This document shows positions 17,302-20,512 of a stretch of DNA of 20,512 nucleotides, piece after piece. The notes under the pieces are model-generated. The model saw only the letters and a list, made by a program, of their open reading frames with translations, was not told where the DNA came from and made no database searches. Position 1 is the first letter of the stretch; every line of letters begins with the position of its first letter. The position numbers and the translations under genes are program-made. The stretch is from Geothermobacter sp964441925 (GTDB lineage: Bacteria > Desulfobacterota > Desulfuromonadia > Desulfuromonadales > Geothermobacteraceae): the NCBI GenBank assembly GCA_964441925.1, contig CAYTVY010000035.1, positions 1 to 20,512 of the forward strand, given 5' to 3'.

Positions 17302-18551
17302 ACGGCCTGGCCGGGCGCTACCGCCGTTTCGCCGTCGAAGGACCGCGCGGGGCCGGGGAACGGCTGCTCTTTTTGCTGCTGCTTCCCCTGTCCGCCGTCT
17401 ATGACGGCCTGACCCGTCTGCGGGCCCTGGCCTACCGGCACGGCTGGCTGCCGGTGCACCGGCTGCCGGTGCCGGTGATTTCGGTCGGCAACCTGACGGC
17501 CGGCGGGACCGGCAAGACCCCGCTGACCGGCTGGCTGCTCGCCTGGTGCGCCGCCCACGGGCTGAAGGCGGCCGTCCTCTCCCGCGGCTACGGCGGCCGC
17601 CGGGCGGTCGAGCCGCTGACGGTCTGTGCCGGCGCCGGCCCGCTGGTCGGGCCGGAGGAGGCGGGCGACGAGCCCTTCCTGCTGGCGCGGCGGCATCCGC
17701 AGGCGATCGTCGTCGTCGGTGCCGACCGGGTCCGGGCCGGCCGGCTGGCGATCGAGAAACACGGGGCGCAGCTGCTGCTGCTCGACGACGGCTACCAGCA
17801 TCTGCGGCTGGCGCGCGATCTGAACATCCTGCTGGCCGACGCCCGCCATCCCTTCGGCAACGGCCGGGTCCTGCCGGCCGGCTACCTGCGCGAGAGCCGG
17901 CGGGCCGTCGATCGGGCCGACCTGCTCGTCCTCACCCGGTCCGGCGCAGCGGACCGGCAGCAGCCCCTGGCCGGCCCCGACCTGCCCGTCCTCCGCACCG
18001 GGCACCGGCTGGCATCGCGGGTCGTCTCCCTGACGGGACACGAGCTGGATCTCGAACGGCTGCGGGGGCAGGAGGGGGTCGCCTTCTGCGGCATCGCCGA
18101 TCCGGAACCCTTCTTCGCCCAGTTGCGTGACCGGGGGCTGAGTCTGCGGCAGACGGTCGCTTTGCCCGATCATCACGACTATCCGCCGGCCACCCTGCAG
18201 ATGCTGGCCAGGTTCGGTGAAGAGGCCGACTATTTCATCACCACCGAAAAGGATGCGGTCAAGCTGGCGGCCGATGCCCTGTCCCGTCCCTGCTACCGGG
18301 TCGGGCTGGAGATCGACTTCCTCCAGGGTGAGGAGCTGCTCACCCGGAGACTGGAAACCCTCAGGGAAAGGATATGCAAGCCGATGACGGTACCCAGGGA
18401 TCTGCTGGAGATTCTGGCCTGCCCCCAGTGCAAGGAGAAGGTCCGTTTTGACGAGGAGAACGGGGAAATCGTCTGTGAACCCTGCCGTCTCGCCTATCCG
18501 GTCAGGGACGGCATTCCGGTGATGCTGATCGATGAAGCCCGGACCCTCTGA
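17298..18551 (+). CDS. lpxK: Tetraacyldisaccharide 4'-kinase LpxK with C-terminal Trm112/UPF0434 zinc-ribbon domain
   Basis: LpxK phosphorylates the 4' position of the lipid A disaccharide at the inner membrane. Residues 1 to about 358 are a full LpxK (E. coli 328): N-terminal membrane helix (about 22-37), P-loop GNLTAGGTGKT (64-74), LSRGYGG, a DDGYQH Walker B-like motif and TTEKDAVKL. The frame then runs without a stop into a complete Trm112/UPF0434 (YcaR-like) domain (about 363-417) with zinc-ribbon cysteines C375, C378, C393 and C396 and the family end YPVRDGIPVMLIDEA. In E. coli lpxK and ycaR are separate neighbours. An in-frame ATG at 18384 (residue 363), behind GGGAAAGGA at 18364-18372, might also make the small protein alone. 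It overlaps waaA by 4 nt and the next gene by 20 nt. Confidence 0.94.
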   Translation: MNGLAGRYRRFAVEGPRGAGERLLFLLLLPLSAVYDGLTRLRALAYRHGWLPVHRLPVPVISVGNLTAGGTGKTPLTGWLLAWCAAHGLKAAVLSRGYGGRRAVEPLTVCAGAGPLVGPEEAGDEPFLLARRHPQAIVVVGADRVRAGRLAIEKHGAQLLLLDDGYQHLRLARDLNILLADARHPFGNGRVLPAGYLRESRRAVDRADLLVLTRSGAADRQQPLAGPDLPVLRTGHRLASRVVSLTGHELDLERLRGQEGVAFCGIADPEPFFAQLRDRGLSLRQTVALPDHHDYPPATLQMLARFGEEADYFITTEKDAVKLAADALSRPCYRVGLEIDFLQGEELLTRRLETLRERICKPMTVPRDLLEILACPQCKEKVRFDEENGEIVCEPCRLAYPVRDGIPVMLIDEARTL

Positions 18552-19461
18552 CAACGACCGCCGGCCGCTGCTGATTCTGAGTGACGGCCGGGCCGGTCAT
18601 GTCAACCAGTCCATCGCCTTTGCCCGGCATCTGGGCCGGGAATACCGGCTCTGCCGGGTGCGGTTTCGCAGCCGCCGGGCGAAGGGGCTCTCCTACCTGC
18701 TCGACCGCTGTGGCATCGGGACGGCGGCCCTGTTCGAGCACGACGAGGTGAGCGGTTCCTTCGCCGCCGTCGTCTCCGCCGGTTCGGACACCTGGTATGC
18801 CAACCGGGTGCTGGCCCGGCGGCTGGGCTGCAAGTCGGTGGCCGTCATGCTGCCGCGCGGCTACCGGCTCGGCTTCGACCTGATCGTCGCCCAGCAGCAC
18901 GACAATCCGCCGCGCCGTCCCAACCTGATCGCGCTGCCGGTGAACCTGAGCTGGCTCGAGCCGGCGGGGCTCGTCACGCCGGGCGGTGAGGCCGGTGCCG
19001 TTTCGCTGATCGTCGGCGGCGACAGCAAGCGCGGGCGGCTTGACGCCGGGCGGCTCGAAAGACAGGTGGAGCAGATTTTCGCCCGTTTTCCCGACCGGCG
19101 TATCTGGCTGACGACCTCACGGCGCACTCCGGCCGCGGTCGAGGCGATGCTGCGGCGTTTTCCCTTCGCCTACGCCGTTTTCCATTCCGAGCGGCCGGTC
19201 AACCCGATCCCCGATTTTCTGCTGCACAGTGACTATGTCTTTCTCACCGAGGACTCGACCTCGATGATCAGCGAGGCGGTGAGCTGGGGACGCTCCCGGG
19301 TCGAGATTCTCCCTGCGGGCGAGGGATTTCCTCCCGGCAAGCCGGGACGCTTTCTGCGGTATCTGCAGCAGGAAGGCTATCTGCATCTGTTCGACGGCCG
19401 GCCGGGACAGGCCGACCGGAAGGTCGACCTGCGTGCCTGGCTGAGCGAGGTGGTGCTGTGA
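18532..19461 (+). CDS. ELM1/GtrOC1-family putative glycosyltransferase
   Basis: A 309-residue protein of the family once named DUF1022, now called mitochondrial fission ELM1 after an Arabidopsis member. Bacterial members are regarded as putative GT-B glycosyltransferases. Visible family traits are the N-terminal LSDGRAGHVNQ (16-26), SAGSDTWYANRVLARRLG, VGGDSKRG and the C-terminal TEDSTSMISEAVSWG (near 239-253), which resembles a GT-B donor site. It has no signal peptide or membrane segment, so it is cytosolic or peripheral. ATG 18532 lies inside the last 20 nt of lpxK, without a clear ribosome site, pointing to coupled translation. By context it may add a sugar to the LPS inner core; substrate and activity are unknown. 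Confidence 0.85.
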   Translation: MKPGPSDNDRRPLLILSDGRAGHVNQSIAFARHLGREYRLCRVRFRSRRAKGLSYLLDRCGIGTAALFEHDEVSGSFAAVVSAGSDTWYANRVLARRLGCKSVAVMLPRGYRLGFDLIVAQQHDNPPRRPNLIALPVNLSWLEPAGLVTPGGEAGAVSLIVGGDSKRGRLDAGRLERQVEQIFARFPDRRIWLTTSRRTPAAVEAMLRRFPFAYAVFHSERPVNPIPDFLLHSDYVFLTEDSTSMISEAVSWGRSRVEILPAGEGFPPGKPGRFLRYLQQEGYLHLFDGRPGQADRKVDLRAWLSEVVL

Positions 19462-20512
19462 GAATCGTCCAGCTGTTGCCGGAACTGAACGAAGGGGGCG
19501 TCGAGCGGGGCGTGGTCGAGCTGAACCGCGAACTGGTGCGGCGCGGGCACGAAAGCATCGTCATCAGCGCCGGCGGCCGGCAGGCGCCCCGGATCGAGGC
19601 CGACGGCGGCCAGCATGTCTGCTTCGATGTCTGCCGCAAGAATCCGCTGACCGCCTGGGCCCGGGTGCGCGGCCTGCGGCGTCTGCTGCGGGATCTGGCC
19701 CCCGACATCGTGCACGCCCGCAGCCGGGTTCCCGCCTGGCTGGCCTGGCTGGCCAACCGGCCGCCGCGGTTTCCCTTCGTCACCACGGTGCACGGCTTCA
19801 ACAGCGTCAACGCCTACAGCCGGGTGATGACCTTCGGTGACCGGGTGATCTGCGTCAGCGGCGCCATCAGGGAGTACATCCGGCGGCATTACGGTGTCGC
19901 GGACGACCGGATCACCGTCATCCCGCGCGGCGTCGACCTGGAGGCCTTCGATCCGCAGCGGCTCGACCGGGCGTTCATGGCCCGTTTCCGGGCCGAGCAC
20001 CGGCTCGCGGACAGGTGGGTGGTCACTGCCGTCGGCCGCATCACCCAGCTCAAGGACTACGAGACCTTCATCCGCGCCGTCGGCCTGCTGGCCCGGCGGC
20101 GTCCCGAGGTTTGCGGCCTGATCGTCGGCGGCGTGCGGGAGGACAAGCGCGACTATTTTTCCTCGTTGCAACGCCTGGTGACCGAGCTTGGCCTGGAGGA
20201 CAGGATCGTTTTCGCCGGCAGCCAGCAGAAAATCGCCGAGATCTACGCCCTGAGCCATGTGGTGGTGTCGAGTTCGAAAAAACCCGAGAGCTTCGGCCGG
20301 GCGGCCGCCGAGGCCCTGGCGATGAACGTTCCCGTCGTCGCCAGCCGGCACGGCGGCGTGCTCGACATCGTCCGGGAAGGGCAGACGGGCTGCCTGTTCA
20401 CGCCCGGAGACGACGACGAACTGGCGCGGCAGATCCTGCGGGCGGCAGAGCTGGACCGCACCGGCCTGCGGCGGACGGTGGAGGAGAATTTCAGCCTGGA
20501 GATGATGGTGGA
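19458..20512 (+). CDS. GT4-family glycosyltransferase, cut by the window end
   Basis: A partial GT-B glycosyltransferase, 351 codons visible, 3' end outside the window. The GTG start at 19458 overlaps the previous stop (GTGA) and begins RIVQLLPELNEGGVERGVVEL, the usual GT4 opening with a donor/acceptor Gly-rich loop. The C-terminal half carries VIPRGVDLEAFDP, AVGRITQLKDYETFI, RIVFAGSQ and the E-x7-E motif E277...E285 (ESFGRAAAE), typical of retaining GT4 enzymes that use nucleotide sugars. Given its position after lpxK and the ELM1-family gene, a role in LPS core or surface glycan assembly is likely, but the sugar cannot be told. It is probably nearly complete, since the end (EENFSLEMMV) is a usual C-terminal segment. 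Confidence 0.9.
   Translation, partial: MRIVQLLPELNEGGVERGVVELNRELVRRGHESIVISAGGRQAPRIEADGGQHVCFDVCRKNPLTAWARVRGLRRLLRDLAPDIVHARSRVPAWLAWLANRPPRFPFVTTVHGFNSVNAYSRVMTFGDRVICVSGAIREYIRRHYGVADDRITVIPRGVDLEAFDPQRLDRAFMARFRAEHRLADRWVVTAVGRITQLKDYETFIRAVGLLARRRPEVCGLIVGGVREDKRDYFSSLQRLVTELGLEDRIVFAGSQQKIAEIYALSHVVVSSSKKPESFGRAAAEALAMNVPVVASRHGGVLDIVREGQTGCLFTPGDDDELARQILRAAELDRTGLRRTVEENFSLEMMV

Noticed and set aside
18374..18451. An ATG (18374) just after GGGAAAGGAT as the start of a separate gene at the LpxK-Trm112 boundary
   Set aside because: It is out of frame with the Trm112 domain and hits a stop after about 25 codons. The Shine-Dalgarno-like stretch is also too close to it.

Overview
The window is a dense, GC-rich stretch of bacterial chromosome with every supported gene on the + strand. 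It encodes core functions of a diderm (Gram-negative) envelope plus two translation genes. The order corC-lnt-prfB-lysS-lolC/E-lolD-bamA-ompH-lpxD-fabZ-lpxA-lpxB-msbA-acyltransferase-waaA-lpxK resembles what I recall from Desulfuromonadales/Geobacterales (Geobacter, Desulfuromonas, Pelobacter relatives). That assignment rests on gene order and protein character only; no search was possible.

Layout. Positions 69-2454 hold corC (CBS-domain protein) and lnt (apolipoprotein N-acyltransferase), which overlap. Positions 2455-3639 hold a sigma70-like promoter and prfB (RF2), which is split by the classic autoregulatory +1 frameshift. Positions 3713-7162 hold lysS, one LolC/E-family permease and lolD, the last two junctions being tight or overlapping. 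A near-consensus promoter at 7170-7199 then opens a run of close-packed genes to the window end: bamA, ompH/skp, lpxD, fabZ, lpxA, lpxB, msbA, a DUF374/LpxJ-like acyltransferase, waaA, lpxK fused to a Trm112/UPF0434 zinc ribbon, an ELM1-family putative glycosyltransferase, and a GT4 glycosyltransferase cut by the window edge.

How it fits together. Lnt completes lipoprotein acylation and LolC/E-LolD releases lipoproteins from the inner membrane. BamA and Skp insert and chaperone outer-membrane proteins. LpxA, LpxD, LpxB and LpxK make the lipid A backbone, with FabZ feeding the 3-hydroxyacyl pool. WaaA adds Kdo, the DUF374 protein probably adds secondary acyl chains, MsbA flips the product, and the two 3' enzymes probably begin core or surface glycan assembly. 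The cluster lacks lpxC, the UDP-diacylglucosamine hydrolase (lpxH/lpxI), lolA, bamB-D and Kdo synthesis genes, which must lie elsewhere.

I see no tRNA, rRNA, CRISPR, insertion sequence, phage or defence genes and no sign of recent transfer. I did not find a novel system. The points worth a second look are the LpxK-Trm112 fusion, an SPY instead of SPF tripeptide in RF2, the missing lpxI between lpxA and lpxB, a single Lol permease carrying a LolC-like Hook, and the LpxJ-type enzyme and ELM1-family gene inside the lipid A operon.
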